A DNA stretch of 64,000 nucleotides from Marinomonas posidonica IVIA-Po-181 (lineage in GTDB: Bacteria > Pseudomonadota > Gammaproteobacteria > Pseudomonadales > Marinomonadaceae), in NCBI RefSeq assembly GCF_000214215.1, contig NC_015559.1, positions 1,674,001 to 1,738,000 of the forward strand, given 5' to 3'. Shown here one piece after another: positions 16,403 through 25,334 of the stretch; position 1 is the first letter of the stretch, and each line of letters begins with the position of its first letter. The position numbers were made by a program, and so were the translations under genes. Below the pieces are notes generated by a model that searched no databases, was not told where the DNA came from, and worked only from the letters and a program-made list of their open reading frames with translations.

Positions 16403-17356
16403 ATGTCCATTCCACTCATAGATTTAGCCAAATTAACCCATGAAAGCGACTCAGTGCGTTTACCTGAGGTAAAGGCGTTGGATACAGCTTGTCGAGAAAT
16501 CGGCTTTTTCTATCTTACCAATACGGGCGTACCCGCTTCATTGCTGAAGGCGTTGATGCGTGAGGCAAAACACTTTTTTAACCAGCCTCAAGAGGTTAAA
16601 AATGCCATTGATATCAAAAACAGTCCTAATCACCGAGGTTATGGCAATATTGGCGAAGAACAGCTCGATGAAGTGACGCATGCGGACTGGAAAGAAACCT
16701 TTGATATGGCATTGGATTTTCCGGCGGATCATCCATTGGTTGCCAAATACCCGACCATGTATGGACCAAATCAAAACCCGAGTGATCCTGCGACCTTGGA
16801 AGTCCTGCAAGAGTATTATGTAGAGACCTTCCAAGTTGCACAAAAATTGCTGACCGCCATGGCCCAAGCCTTGTCTTTACAGGATGATTTTTTTACTCGT
16901 TGTTTTACCGATCATGTCACTGTGATGCGGATGATTCATTATCCGCCACGCCCTGAAGCGGCTCATGATAATGGTGCTGGCGCGCACACGGATTATGGTT
17001 GTGTGACCTTGTTGCTACAAGATCAAACCGGTGGCTTGCAGGTGAAAAATCGTCAAGGTGAGTGGGTGGATGCCACGCCAATAGAGAATGCTCTTGTGGT
17101 GAACATCGGTGATTTAATGCAGCACTGGACAAACGACGAATATGTGTCAACGGCTCACCGTGTACGCGCTTCTTTACCGGATGTACATCGTTATTCTTTC
17201 CCATTTTTTGTTGAGCCAGACTATGAGACGGAAGTGAGTTGTGTGCCAAGCTGTCAGTCTGACGCTAAGCCAGCTAAATATGACAAAGTTCTAGCGGGTG
17301 ATTGGATTCAATCCCGATTTGATGCCACTTATGCTTATCGTGAAGACAAGCATTAA
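16403..17356 (+). CDS. 2-oxoglutarate / Fe(II) oxygenase, isopenicillin N synthase-like
   Basis: 317 residues with GGAGACG before the ATG. The N-terminal DIOX_N part (C-R-E-I-G-F-F-Y-L-T-N) and the C-terminal jelly roll are both present. Iron ligands: G-A-H-T-D-Y-G (about 194-200) and the His of S-T-A-H-R-V; the 2OG-binding R-x-S is H-R-Y-S-F-P-F-F. Bacterial members oxidise small molecules, often amino acid or nucleobase derivatives. It follows the helicase by 20 bases and probably shares its transcript. A bidirectional terminator follows at 17388. Confidence 0.9.
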   Translation: MSIPLIDLAKLTHESDSVRLPEVKALDTACREIGFFYLTNTGVPASLLKALMREAKHFFNQPQEVKNAIDIKNSPNHRGYGNIGEEQLDEVTHADWKETFDMALDFPADHPLVAKYPTMYGPNQNPSDPATLEVLQEYYVETFQVAQKLLTAMAQALSLQDDFFTRCFTDHVTVMRMIHYPPRPEAAHDNGAGAHTDYGCVTLLLQDQTGGLQVKNRQGEWVDATPIENALVVNIGDLMQHWTNDEYVSTAHRVRASLPDVHRYSFPFFVEPDYETEVSCVPSCQSDAKPAKYDKVLAGDWIQSRFDATYAYREDKH

Positions 17357-17387
17357 GAGGCGACGTTAAAAAGGATTGAATGTCAGA

Positions 17388-17422
17388 AATGAAATTGAGC
17401 GCGTTAAGCGCTCAATTTCATT
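17388..17422. terminator. Bidirectional terminator overlapping a stop codon
   Basis: AATGAAATTGAGCGC (17388-17402) pairs exactly with GCGCTCAATTTCATT (17408-17422) around a GTTAA loop. The loop and right arm contain the last codons and stop of the amidotransferase gene, so one hairpin serves the two convergent genes. Confidence 0.8.
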
Positions 17423-18189
17423 AGGTCGGGTAGAGCTTGAATCTGATATTGATTGCCTTTGATTTTAGCAAGATGCCCTGCCGGTACTAATGTCCAGCCT
17501 TGATTGGAGAGCTCTAACGGTTCTGAACCAATGACGATATGAGTATCAAATGCTTTGCAATAAAGGCTGGGCGCTTGCTCGTCACTGGAAAAACGCACAG
17601 CGATCATTTCATCACCGTTAGACACCACAGACGTAAATCTCAAGGGTTCTTGAATGTCTTTCTGTTTCATTAGATCGAGAATTTGTGCCAGGGTATCGGC
17701 AATGGCTTGTTCCGGATCTTGCTCCAAACCATTGGCAATCATCAATAAGAAAATCACTTCAGAGTCAGTCGCACCTTGGCGTTCGCCATAGAGAGATTCA
17801 GGAATCAGTCGATCCAATTGATAGCGAATGGATTCATAACCACCAACTTGTCCATTGTGCATAAACAGCCAGTTTTTATAGCTGAATGGATGGCAGTTAG
17901 AGCGGCTGGTGGCGGTGCCTGTCGAGGCGCGGACATGGGCGAAAAAGAGGCCACTCTTGATGTGCCTTGCTAGGCTTTTTAAATTGCTGTCGCTCCATGC
18001 GGGTAAAATTTCATGGTACAAACCTGGTTCACTGCGTTCGTCGTACCATCCAAGCCCAAACCCATCTGCATTGACAGTGACTTCAGATTTTTTCGCACTC
18101 AAACTTTGATGAACGAGTGAATGCTCTTGTTCAAATAACAATGACTCAAGGTATACCACGTCACCCTGATAGGCCATCCAACGACACAT
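17404..18189 (-). CDS. yafJ: Class II glutamine amidotransferase, YafJ-like
   Basis: 261 residues. M-C-R-W places the catalytic Cys at position 2, exposed after Met removal, as in all Ntn-type class II amidotransferases. F-F-A-H-V-R-A-S-T-G, N-C-H-P-F, F-M-H-N-G-Q-V-G-G-Y and the T-D-S-E of the glutamine pocket follow. YafJ proteins are stand-alone glutaminase domains related to EgtC; the acceptor is unknown. Ends inside the shared terminator hairpin. No ergothioneine genes nearby. Confidence 0.87.
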   Translation of the reverse strand: MCRWMAYQGDVVYLESLLFEQEHSLVHQSLSAKKSEVTVNADGFGLGWYDERSEPGLYHEILPAWSDSNLKSLARHIKSGLFFAHVRASTGTATSRSNCHPFSYKNWLFMHNGQVGGYESIRYQLDRLIPESLYGERQGATDSEVIFLLMIANGLEQDPEQAIADTLAQILDLMKQKDIQEPLRFTSVVSNGDEMIAVRFSSDEQAPSLYCKAFDTHIVIGSEPLELSNQGWTLVPAGHLAKIKGNQYQIQALPDLMKLSA

Positions 18190-18232
18190 TTTGTTCTCCT
18201 GACTACAAGAAGCATAAAATTAGAGAAAGATA

Positions 18233-18257
18233 AAAGGGAAACCAAGGGTTTCCCTTT
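18233..18257 (-). terminator. Terminator of the first chemoreceptor gene
   Basis: On the minus strand an 11-bp perfect stem (18233-18243 with 18247-18257) with a three-base loop is followed by a T-rich stretch, 20 bases past the chemoreceptor stop. Confidence 0.7.
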
Positions 18258-18278
18258 GCTTTGTCGGTATCTTAATGA

Positions 18279-19946
18279 TTAGACATTAAAGTAACTGATT
18301 TTGTTCGATAGTTGTTTCGCTAAATCGGCCAGTTGCCCAGCCGATTGACTGATTGCATGAATTGAGTTGGTGGTCTTTTCCGTAATGCTGGTGATGTTCG
18401 ATACATTTCGGTTTACTTCTGCGGTGACAGAGGCTTGTTCCTCTGCGGTGGCTGAAATACGGTCGTTCATTTCTCGAATCTTAGACACCGACTGATTGAT
18501 GTTTAACAGTGATTCTTCTTCGTGTTTCACTTGCTCTACTGCGTCCGTCGAGCGTTGATGGCTAGACGTCATCGCTGCAACGGCTGATGAGGTACCTGAT
18601 TGCAGTAGGGTGATCATTTTTTCAATCTGTTGCGTCGCATCCTGAGTGTTTTGCGCAAGATGACGAACTTCGTCGGCTACCACCGCAAAGCCTCGACCTT
18701 GTTCACCCGCTCGTGCCGCTTCAATTGCCGCGTTTAAAGCAAGCAGGTTGGTTTGTTCAGCAATGCCTAAAATGACGTTTAGAATGTTGCTGATTTCATT
18801 GGTGTTAACTTGTAATTCGTTAATGGTCTTGGAAGAATCGGCGATTTCTTCGGCCAACTCTTGAATGCTGTGGATGGTTTTGGTGACAATATCCGCCCCT
18901 TCATTGGCTGCCGTTTCGGCAGTATGAGCGGCATTACTGGCATCCGTCGTGGATTCTGACACGTGCACTGCTGTCGCCTGAATCTCTTGCACTGCTTGTG
19001 AAATAAGATGTGTTTCTTCTTGCTGGCGGTCCACCATAGTGGAGGATTCGTCGGTAATGCGATTCAGGTCATTTGCGGCATTGGTCAACATGTCGCTGGA
19101 GTGAGCCACATCATGAAGAATGCTGCTAAGTTGGACAACCAATTTGTCCATGGCGCCTTCTAGCATACCGATCTCATCTTTACGCTTGCTGTTGACTGGT
19201 TCTTGCGATAAGTCCCCTGATGCGATGCCTTCCGCACGACGGACGGCTTTAATAAGAGGGCGACAAATACCATTGACGATCAACAAGCTGATGGTGATAC
19301 CGATAATGATTAATAACGCCGCCACGCCGCCGCTTGCATAAATGGCTTGGTCTAATTTGCTGTTTTGATTGTTTGCCACTTGATGGTTGTACTCGTTGAT
19401 GGCGCTGATGATGGTTTCCATCTGAGTATTAACACTTTCTAGGCTCGCGTCAGCAACCCGTCGAGCTTTATTGGCTTGTAGGGTTTTAAGTTTGATCCAC
19501 CAACCATAGGTCTCGGTACTGGCTTTCAAGAAGGTCGCCTGTTGCACTTCTAATAGGTCAATCTGTTCTAATAGGTTGGTTAGGCCATCATTTTCTGGCA
19601 TTTCGTTCAGAATGCCTTTTACGCTGTCGATGCTGGTCAGTAGCTCATCTGTATAAGCTTTGAATTTTTCTTCTGATTCGGCGATCAGTTCAGTACCGTA
19701 GCCGCCCATGGATTTGGCGATCGATACTTGGAAATAACCTCGTTCAAATTCGACTGATTGTTGCAGTAAAAGTTGGCGGCTTTTTTCCAAATGCTTAACC
19801 AGTTGCAGGCTTTGTGATGAGAGGCTTTGCAATTCGGAAGAAACGGATTTACTGGACAGAGCCGAGCTAATACTCAAGCCAATAATGACTATAGAGAAGA
19901 GAGCAATAAGTGAAAATATTTTGGTGCGTACGGACAAATTTAGCAT
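18279..19946 (-). CDS. Methyl-accepting chemotaxis protein
   Basis: 555 residues. TM1 at about 9-31, a periplasmic helical domain of about 165 residues (long enough for a four-helix or bimodular HBM sensor, with Y-G-W-W-I-K-L-K), TM2 near 205-227, HAMP ([19 protein letters not shown]), then the cytoplasmic signalling helix with the hairpin tip [20 protein letters not shown]. No C-terminal NWETF-like tether for CheR/CheB. It senses an unknown ligand and controls CheA. Monocistronic. Confidence 0.93.
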   Translation of the reverse strand: MLNLSVRTKIFSLIALFSIVIIGLSISSALSSKSVSSELQSLSSQSLQLVKHLEKSRQLLLQQSVEFERGYFQVSIAKSMGGYGTELIAESEEKFKAYTDELLTSIDSVKGILNEMPENDGLTNLLEQIDLLEVQQATFLKASTETYGWWIKLKTLQANKARRVADASLESVNTQMETIISAINEYNHQVANNQNSKLDQAIYASGGVAALLIIIGITISLLIVNGICRPLIKAVRRAEGIASGDLSQEPVNSKRKDEIGMLEGAMDKLVVQLSSILHDVAHSSDMLTNAANDLNRITDESSTMVDRQQEETHLISQAVQEIQATAVHVSESTTDASNAAHTAETAANEGADIVTKTIHSIQELAEEIADSSKTINELQVNTNEISNILNVILGIAEQTNLLALNAAIEAARAGEQGRGFAVVADEVRHLAQNTQDATQQIEKMITLLQSGTSSAVAAMTSSHQRSTDAVEQVKHEEESLLNINQSVSKIREMNDRISATAEEQASVTAEVNRNVSNITSITEKTTNSIHAISQSAGQLADLAKQLSNKISYFNV

Positions 19947-20285
19947 AGTTGCTCCTGAGTTGTCTTTGTCTTGAGTTGAGCAATCCTTATGCCAGTTACA
20001 GTTACATCTAGATACAAATACTGTTTAACTTTCAATGTGCTTCATACTCCTTTTTGGAGACTATGGAGGGGGAAGCCTTTTACTTAAAGGCTTTTTTATA
20101 ATTGGTCGTTATTATTGCGTGTAGAGTTGCGATAGGCAAGACTTGTAAGAGTGTGTAAACAAAAAGAATTTGAAAAGGTTTGAACTTAGGAAGATGGCTT
20201 TAAAAAAAGGATGACTGAAAAGTGGGCATGAAGTGGTTCAGATGTGTTTCCATGCCCAGTTTCGGTGCGATGTAGCTGATGGGGT
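19947..20285. other. Intergenic region with an orphan plus-strand terminator
   Basis: Both neighbouring genes are on the minus strand. The stretch contains one clear signal, a rightward Rho-independent terminator at 20073-20097, with no plus-strand gene in front of it. No promoter pair of good quality was seen in the 120 bases to its left. A short antisense or intergenic RNA is possible. Confidence 0.4.
20073..20097 (+). terminator. Orphan Rho-independent terminator
   Basis: AAGCCTTT, loop TACTT, AAAGGCTT and a following T run (20092-20097). Read on the minus strand it is followed by C residues, so it works only rightward, where no gene precedes it. Confidence 0.7.
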
Positions 20286-20699
20286 TTAAGATTGTTTTTC
20301 TGGTGCTGAGTCGATGACGACGTGATTTCCTTCTACTTTGAAAAAGAAACAATCTCGGCGGTTGGTATGACAAGCAGGGCCTTTTTGATCCACTTGCAAT
20401 AAGATGCAGTCACCGTCGCAATCAAAGGACATGGAAATCAGAGATTGGCGATGACCTGAGCTTTCGCCTTTGCGCCAATAGGTTTGTCGAGAGCGTGACC
20501 AATAGCAAACCTGTCCTGTTTCTAGCGTTTCACGAATCGATTTTTCATTCATGTAAGCCAACATCAAGACTTCACCCGTATCGTGTTGCTGGGCAATGGC
20601 AGCAACTAACCCGGCATCGTCTGTTTTTAAATTGGCTAACACCGTCTCCAGTGGCAATTGCTCGCCTTTTGCCAAATTCTCATACGCTTTTAAACTCAT
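20286..20699 (-). CDS. hisI: Phosphoribosyl-AMP cyclohydrolase
   Basis: 137 residues, the single-function HisI without a HisE domain. A-Y-M-N-E-K-S, W-S-R-S-R-Q-T-Y-W-R-K-G-E-S-S-G-H and the metal site D-C-D-G-D-C, with the later C-H-T-N-R-R-D-C-F-F, are intact. It opens the purine ring of PR-AMP in step three of histidine synthesis. The other his genes are not in this window. Its start overlaps the stop of the PTPS-like gene by four bases, so the two are co-translated. Confidence 0.94.
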   Translation of the reverse strand: MSLKAYENLAKGEQLPLETVLANLKTDDAGLVAAIAQQHDTGEVLMLAYMNEKSIRETLETGQVCYWSRSRQTYWRKGESSGHRQSLISMSFDCDGDCILLQVDQKGPACHTNRRDCFFFKVEGNHVVIDSAPEKQS

Positions 20700-21559
20700 T
20701 TCGTTACCTTATATTCAGAAATGGCACCTTTACCAATGCCTTCAAAACCATGTGCTTCAATGAGGCTGCCAACCTGTTCATGCGCTAATACATAGGCTAC
20801 GTGAGCTGACAAGGACTCTACCGTGGTGTCGCAATTCAACATATAGACTTGCTGGCTATCAATGGTCAGTTCAAATAAGCCTTGTTGACTGGTGTAGCTG
20901 AAATAATGGTGTGGGCGGCCGTTAATGTCGACGACTTTTTGCAAATCTTCTTGTGTGCCCAGATAAATGTCTTGCCAGCGTTTTGCCCAATCTTGCTCTA
21001 ATGCGGCGTCGGCTTTGCCATCACGATAAATTTCAATGGTGGATCGATGACCATGAGCGATACGTTGGCAATTTCCGGCGTGCTTCTTTAGACCATGGCT
21101 ATATTGATACTGAGCGCCAGATATGGACTCTGGCGTAAAGCGAATACTGACGGCTTCTAATTCTGCCGGCAATAGGTCTAGAATTTGTTGTTCTACCCAA
21201 GCGGCCGCTAAAGAGGGGGTAATTTGCTGACAAGGTAATGAGCAGATTGCTTGTGATGGTGCATCACATTGGAAATGTCGACCGTCTTCATGATCGAACT
21301 GGAAAGAGACACGATCATTGTCTAACTCAATAAGCCGACTGCTTGGGTGCTCAGTTGGAATGGCGAGCATGTGATCTATGTTGTCGTCTAGCCATTTTTT
21401 AATTTGCTTTTTCACTATGCTGAAATCGCAAATCATGCTTTCGTCATTCAGCTTGCCGGTCAGCACGATGTCTGTCTGCCAGCTTTCTCCTAACAATCCG
21501 CGTTCTGCATCAAAGTAGGAAAAATCCACGTGAGTTAGGTTTTTTACAAATAGCTTCAA
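20696..21559 (-). CDS. PTPS-fold protein (6-carboxytetrahydropterin synthase family, extended)
   Basis: Start set at TTG 21559, seven bases after GAGGAG; the open frame reaches to 21703 without a ribosome site. 287 residues, about twice a normal QueD. The N-terminal half has L-F-V-K-N-L-T-H-V-D-F-S-Y and I-C-D-F-S-I-V-K-K, like the substrate-binding half of QueD; the second half has F-S-H-style S-H-G-L-K-K-H-A-G-N-C-Q-R-I-A-H-G-H-R-S with the zinc His-Gly-His. QueD makes the pterin precursor of queuosine; the job of the long form is not known. Overlaps hisI by four bases. Confidence 0.75.
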   Translation of the reverse strand: MKLFVKNLTHVDFSYFDAERGLLGESWQTDIVLTGKLNDESMICDFSIVKKQIKKWLDDNIDHMLAIPTEHPSSRLIELDNDRVSFQFDHEDGRHFQCDAPSQAICSLPCQQITPSLAAAWVEQQILDLLPAELEAVSIRFTPESISGAQYQYSHGLKKHAGNCQRIAHGHRSTIEIYRDGKADAALEQDWAKRWQDIYLGTQEDLQKVVDINGRPHHYFSYTSQQGLFELTIDSQQVYMLNCDTTVESLSAHVAYVLAHEQVGSLIEAHGFEGIGKGAISEYKVTK

Positions 21560-21877
21560 CTTGCTACTCCTCAAATCTGATGACGCGTATCTTACCTTAA
21601 ATACCATGGCGGATATAGGCGAGCCCGAAGCCTTTAGAAATAGAGTCGGTTGTTCGAGCTGCTTGCTTAGGCGTTGTCGATATCCTAGTCGATATAAAGA
21701 CAAGTGGTGAAAAGGGCATTAGCAACAGAGTTTACGGTTGGAAATGTGACCGGTGAAAAAAGCCGAATCAAGAAAAGCCGTGGTAAAAGGTGAGGGTGGT
21801 GGGGATTGAGCAAGATGAGAGCCCAAAAATTAGTTTGGCCAATCATTTTAACTATTTGAAAATACATAAGAATGCGG

Positions 21878-21905
21878 TTGATATTTCAAATTGGCCGCGT
21901 ATAAT
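21878..21905 (+). promoter_or_regulatory. Strong sigma-70 promoter of the SRP RNA
   Basis: TTGATA (21878-21883), 16-base spacer, TATAAT (21900-21905), then a GC-rich discriminator as in stable RNA genes. The start should be near 21912, about 24 bases before the mature RNA. Confidence 0.8.
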
Positions 21906-21935
21906 CTCGCCCCAAGGTCAACAGGCCTCCTTTAT

Positions 21936-22048
21936 GGTGTCTCTGCTGGTCCCCTCGCAACAATAAATCGTTAATCTGGTCAGGTCCGGAAGGAAGCAGC
22001 CACAGCGATGGACTTGTGTGCCGAGGTGCGGCTGGTAGAGATGCCACC
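21936..22048 (+). ncRNA. ffs: Signal recognition particle RNA (4.5S)
   Basis: The invariant domain IV loop GGTCAGGTCCGGAAGGAAGC (about 21979-21998) with the following CAGCC and the downstream GTGTGCCG are clear. The ends GGTG...CTCTGCTGG and GGTAGAGATGCCACC pair to close a hairpin of about 113 nt, the short bacterial form. The RNA binds Ffh to deliver membrane proteins to FtsY. Exact ends are judged from pairing. Confidence 0.93.
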
Positions 22049-22497
22049 TAATTCTTGTCATTCCAAGCAATTTTTCAAACCGATTATTTCCCGATACTCT
22101 TTCCATGTCATGACTCGTTAGCCTAGAAGCCGATTCTAAGCCCGTTAACTCGTCATACCGCCTAATGAGTTTTTCGTTTCCTTTTGTCCCCACTGAATGC
22201 CTGCATGCCACGTCTTTTTTGTTCTCTCTGGCTTACCCATGTCTCTGTTTACCCTACGATATTTTGTTAAAGATAAATGATCGCGTAATTTCTTGTTATC
22301 TTGTATGAACTTTGTATGAAGTTTCTGAGATGAATTCTATAGTTATTATAGTTAGGGAGGGTGCGGATACGTCTTCTGAGGGTGTGTTTTATCAGAAGGA
22401 AGGCATTTCAAGGCAAGTGTTGGAAGAGGCCTGTTGTTGAATGTCCGGATTTGTTCGCTCCTTGCCCAAATGGAATGTCATGTCTTTGGAGAACATA
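22049..22497. other. Intergenic region after the SRP RNA
   Basis: About 450 bases. TTGTATGAACTTTGTATGAA near 22301-22321 is a short direct repeat. A 36-codon open frame (22330-22440) has only a weak ribosome site. No clear terminator for the SRP RNA was found. The binding-protein promoter must lie in the right part. Confidence 0.35.
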
Positions 22498-23310
22498 ATG
22501 ATGACACGTTTATGGTTACTTGTTGCACTTCTATTGCCATCCCTATGTGCCGCACAAACTTTGACCTTTGGTGTGGTGCCACAACAGTCGGCGAAAACGC
22601 TGGCAGCGAAGTGGTCTCCGGTGCTGAGTTACATCAGTGAGCAAGCGGGAGTGACTTTGCAGTTTGCCACGGCGAAAAATATTCCTGAGTTTGAGAAGCG
22701 CTTGTTAGCTGGGGAATACGATCTGGCCTATATGAACCCCTATCACTATGTGGTGTTTCACCAAAAGCCAGGTTATCAAGCCATTGCTAAGCAAAAAGAT
22801 AAGCAAATACGAGGCATTGTCGTGGTGCGAAAAGACAGTGCTATTCGTTCGTTAGAGGATTTGCAAAATACGCGTTTGGCCTTTCCTTCTCCTGCGGCAT
22901 TTGCGGCGAGTATTTTACCTCGAGCCCAAATGACTCAGGAAAACATTGTTTTTACGCCTTCTTATGTTTCTTCTCATGACTCGGTGTATTTAAACGTGGC
23001 TCGCGGTTTTTTCCCGGCAGGGGGCGGTGTGATTCGTACCTTTAATAATACGTCTCCTGAGGTGCGAGATCAGCTTAAAGTACTGTGGCGAACCAAGCCT
23101 TATACGTCTCATGCGATCGCCGCACATCCTAGGGTTCCTCAAGCGCAACTGACTAAAATTGTTCAAGTTATGATGCAAATGAACGGTGAGCCAGAGGCCA
23201 TGGCTTTGCTTAAGGTGCTTAATTTTAAAGGGTTAGAAGCGGCTTCAAACGATCGATGGGATGACATTCGCGACCTTGATATTAAGTTGCTTGATTATAT
23301 GCTTGAGTAA
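22498..23310 (+). CDS. PhnD/PtxB-like periplasmic binding protein
   Basis: Start set at ATG 22498, after GGAG; earlier ATGs in frame (22441, 22480) lack a ribosome site and would hide the signal peptide (M-M-T-R-L-W-L-L-V-A-L-L-L-P-S-L-C-A-A). 270 residues. F-G-V-V-P-Q-Q-S-A-K-T-L-A-A-K-W, D-L-A-Y-M-N-P-Y-H-Y and the S-S-H-D-S-V pocket mark the phosphate/phosphite/phosphonate binding family. No permease or ATPase follows; 37 bases on begins a sensor kinase, so this protein probably serves as the ligand-sensing partner of that kinase rather than as a transporter subunit. Confidence 0.85.
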   Translation: MMTRLWLLVALLLPSLCAAQTLTFGVVPQQSAKTLAAKWSPVLSYISEQAGVTLQFATAKNIPEFEKRLLAGEYDLAYMNPYHYVVFHQKPGYQAIAKQKDKQIRGIVVVRKDSAIRSLEDLQNTRLAFPSPAAFAASILPRAQMTQENIVFTPSYVSSHDSVYLNVARGFFPAGGGVIRTFNNTSPEVRDQLKVLWRTKPYTSHAIAAHPRVPQAQLTKIVQVMMQMNGEPEAMALLKVLNFKGLEAASNDRWDDIRDLDIKLLDYMLE

Positions 23311-23347
23311 CCTTTCTATTGAATCGCGCAAGGGAAGGGAGAAGTAA

Positions 23348-24952
23348 ATGTCATTAAGGTTAAAAACCATACTGGGCGTCGCTTTTATCGAAGCGATTTT
23401 GTTGGCGTTGTTGATTTCCATGACATTGAATTATTTGGAGTCAACCAACTACGATGGTTTATATAAGCGAGCGACCACTACAGCGACCTTGTTTTCGACA
23501 ACCACTAAAGACGCGGTGATTTCTTATGACCTTGCTTCGTTAGAAGACTTTAGCTCTGAGTTGATGGCCAACCCGGATATTGTCTATGTGAAAGTGCTGA
23601 CACCCGAAGGTCAGGTGTTTACTCAAGCTGGGGACGAGCGTCTTTTAACACGCGCTTTTATAGAAGATGAGGATGTCTCTGCTGTAAACGATGGTGTTTT
23701 TGATATCAGTGCCTCCATAGAAGAAGGCGGTCAGGTATTTGGTAAAATTGAATTAGGGATTGATACCACAGGGTTAAGCCAATCTATAGAAGAAGCCCGA
23801 ATCTGGAGTGCTTCTATTGCGATTGGCGAGATGCTGTTAGTGGCGTTGTTTTCATTTTTATTGGGGACTTATTTAACCAGTCGTCTCAGCAGACTCACGG
23901 AGGCGGCCAATCAAATTTCACATGGCAGCACTGAGTTTAGTCTATCGACAAAAGGCAATGATGAGATTTCCGATGTGGCTGAGGCATTTAATCAGATGTC
24001 TCGGCGTTTGACTCAAGCGGCCGAGCAGAGGGCCGTTTATGAGCAACAGTTAGAGCAGTTAAACCAGACACTTGAAAGTCGAGTGGAGCGTAGAACCGAG
24101 CAATTGAAAAGTAACATTTATAAATTAGAAGGCACCAATAAGAAACTGCAAGTGGCTCAGGAGCAATTGATTCAATCCGAAAAAATGGCGTCTATTGGTA
24201 CGCTGGCGGCAGGCGTCGCACACGAAATCAATAACCCGATTGGTTATGTGATGAGCAATATCAAAACCTTAAAGGAATATAATCAAATCTATCAAGAGGC
24301 GATTAATCGCTTTTTAAAACTGACGAGCCAAGTGTCGGAAGATGTCGACCCGTCTCTACAGGAGCTGATGGTGTGGCTACAACAGCAAGACATTGAGTAT
24401 ATTCAAGCCGATGTGTCTGAGCTTATGAGTGATACGGTAGAAGGGACATTGCGTATACGAGAAATTGTCGCAGGCCTAAAAGACTTTTCGCACGTCAAGC
24501 TTCAACAGGAAATGCAGGAGGAAGACCTTAATGAGGCGATAAAAAAAACCTTAAAAGTGGCGCAGAACGAGCTCAAGTATAAAGCGGCTGTGAAAGTCAA
24601 ATTAGGCAATATCCCTAAGGTAAAATGTCGTATCGGCCAAGTACAACAAGTACTGCTGAACCTTTTTATTAATGCGGGGCATGCTATTACGGACAAGGGC
24701 GTCATAAAAGTGATAAGCGGGGTGATGGGAAAAGAAGTGTATATTGCTGTGAGAGACAATGGCACAGGGATAGCGAAATCGCTTCAAGAAAAGATCTTTG
24801 ACCCATTCTTTACGACGAAAGAAGTCGGAACGGGAAGTGGTCTTGGTTTATCCATTACGTATGGCATTATGCAAGATCATAATGGCAGAGTAGAGCTTGA
24901 TAGTGCCGTGGGTAAGGGCAGCACTTTCACACTGTTTTTTCCAATCGACTAG
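23348..24952 (+). CDS. Sensor histidine kinase with HAMP domain
   Basis: 534 residues. TM1 about 6-28, a periplasmic or extracytoplasmic domain of about 125 residues, TM2 about 157-178, HAMP (S-R-L-T-E-A-A-N-Q-I-S), coiled coil 225-285, H-box with the phospho-acceptor in V-A-H-E-I-N-N-P (about 290), then ATPase boxes N-L-F-I-N-A-G-H-A-I, D-N-G-T-G-I and F-F-T-T-K-E-V-G-T-G-S-G-L-G-L-S. Class resembles HATPase kinases with the NNP H-box. Co-oriented with the PhnD-like gene 37 bases upstream. No response regulator is adjacent, so the partner is elsewhere. Confidence 0.92.
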   Translation: MSLRLKTILGVAFIEAILLALLISMTLNYLESTNYDGLYKRATTTATLFSTTTKDAVISYDLASLEDFSSELMANPDIVYVKVLTPEGQVFTQAGDERLLTRAFIEDEDVSAVNDGVFDISASIEEGGQVFGKIELGIDTTGLSQSIEEARIWSASIAIGEMLLVALFSFLLGTYLTSRLSRLTEAANQISHGSTEFSLSTKGNDEISDVAEAFNQMSRRLTQAAEQRAVYEQQLEQLNQTLESRVERRTEQLKSNIYKLEGTNKKLQVAQEQLIQSEKMASIGTLAAGVAHEINNPIGYVMSNIKTLKEYNQIYQEAINRFLKLTSQVSEDVDPSLQELMVWLQQQDIEYIQADVSELMSDTVEGTLRIREIVAGLKDFSHVKLQQEMQEEDLNEAIKKTLKVAQNELKYKAAVKVKLGNIPKVKCRIGQVQQVLLNLFINAGHAITDKGVIKVISGVMGKEVYIAVRDNGTGIAKSLQEKIFDPFFTTKEVGTGSGLGLSITYGIMQDHNGRVELDSAVGKGSTFTLFFPID

Positions 24953-25106
24953 CCGTTTTATGGCACTAGCTCGCTTATTTTTTGACGTCAATAAGGCGTA
25001 CCCAGTTCACCTCATTCCACATTACTTTCAAAAAGACGTTTAGCCTATTTTGCAGTTGAAATGATGCGGTATTTTTATGCCGTATAGTGTGAGTTTTTTA
25101 TCGACC

Positions 25107-25148
25107 TGTTACTTATCTTGGAGAGCTGGCTCTGCCTCTTTTATTGTT
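25107..25148 (+). pseudogene. Remnant of the 5' end of umuD
   Basis: TGTTACTTATCTTGGAG is identical to codons 3-8 of the intact umuD (27494-27510); the match then continues through CTGGCTC and GCCTCTTTTATTG with few changes and one missing base that breaks the frame. Weaker likeness reaches about 40 bases upstream, over the region where umuD has its LexA box, which is lost here. It lies in direct orientation to umuD with the chemoreceptor gene between the two. Confidence 0.7.
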
Positions 25149-25289
25149 AAGAGACGGGCGGTGTGTCCGCTGCAAAGTTCGAAGGAATGCATTTATTGAG
25201 GCGACTACTAGCGACTCGTGAGGTGGAAAATCTCATTGGTTTAAAGGACACATTCTTAATGGTATGTCGTCATAGCGGGTCAAAAGGGA

Positions 25290-25325
25290 ACACCAATGAA
25301 TCTTTAGTGATCGATTCATTGGTGT
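25290..25325 (-). terminator. Terminator of the second chemoreceptor gene
   Basis: A perfect 13-bp stem (25290-25302 with 25313-25325) and a ten-base loop, followed on the minus strand by TCCCTTTTG. It lies ten bases past the chemoreceptor stop. Confidence 0.65.
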
Positions 25326-25334
25326 GGTGGCGCG

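Larger units (their letters stand above)
24953..25334. other. Intergenic region with a umuD remnant
   Basis: 380 bases between the kinase gene and the convergent chemoreceptor gene. It holds a decayed copy of the umuD 5' end (25107-25148) and the chemoreceptor terminator (25290-25325). A 60-codon open frame at 25163-25345 has no ribosome site and runs through the terminator; not taken as a gene. Confidence 0.6.

Noticed and set aside
22330-22440. 36-codon open frame before the PhnD-like gene
   Set aside because: Only a weak ribosome site and no likeness to anything known; listed under the intergenic entry only.
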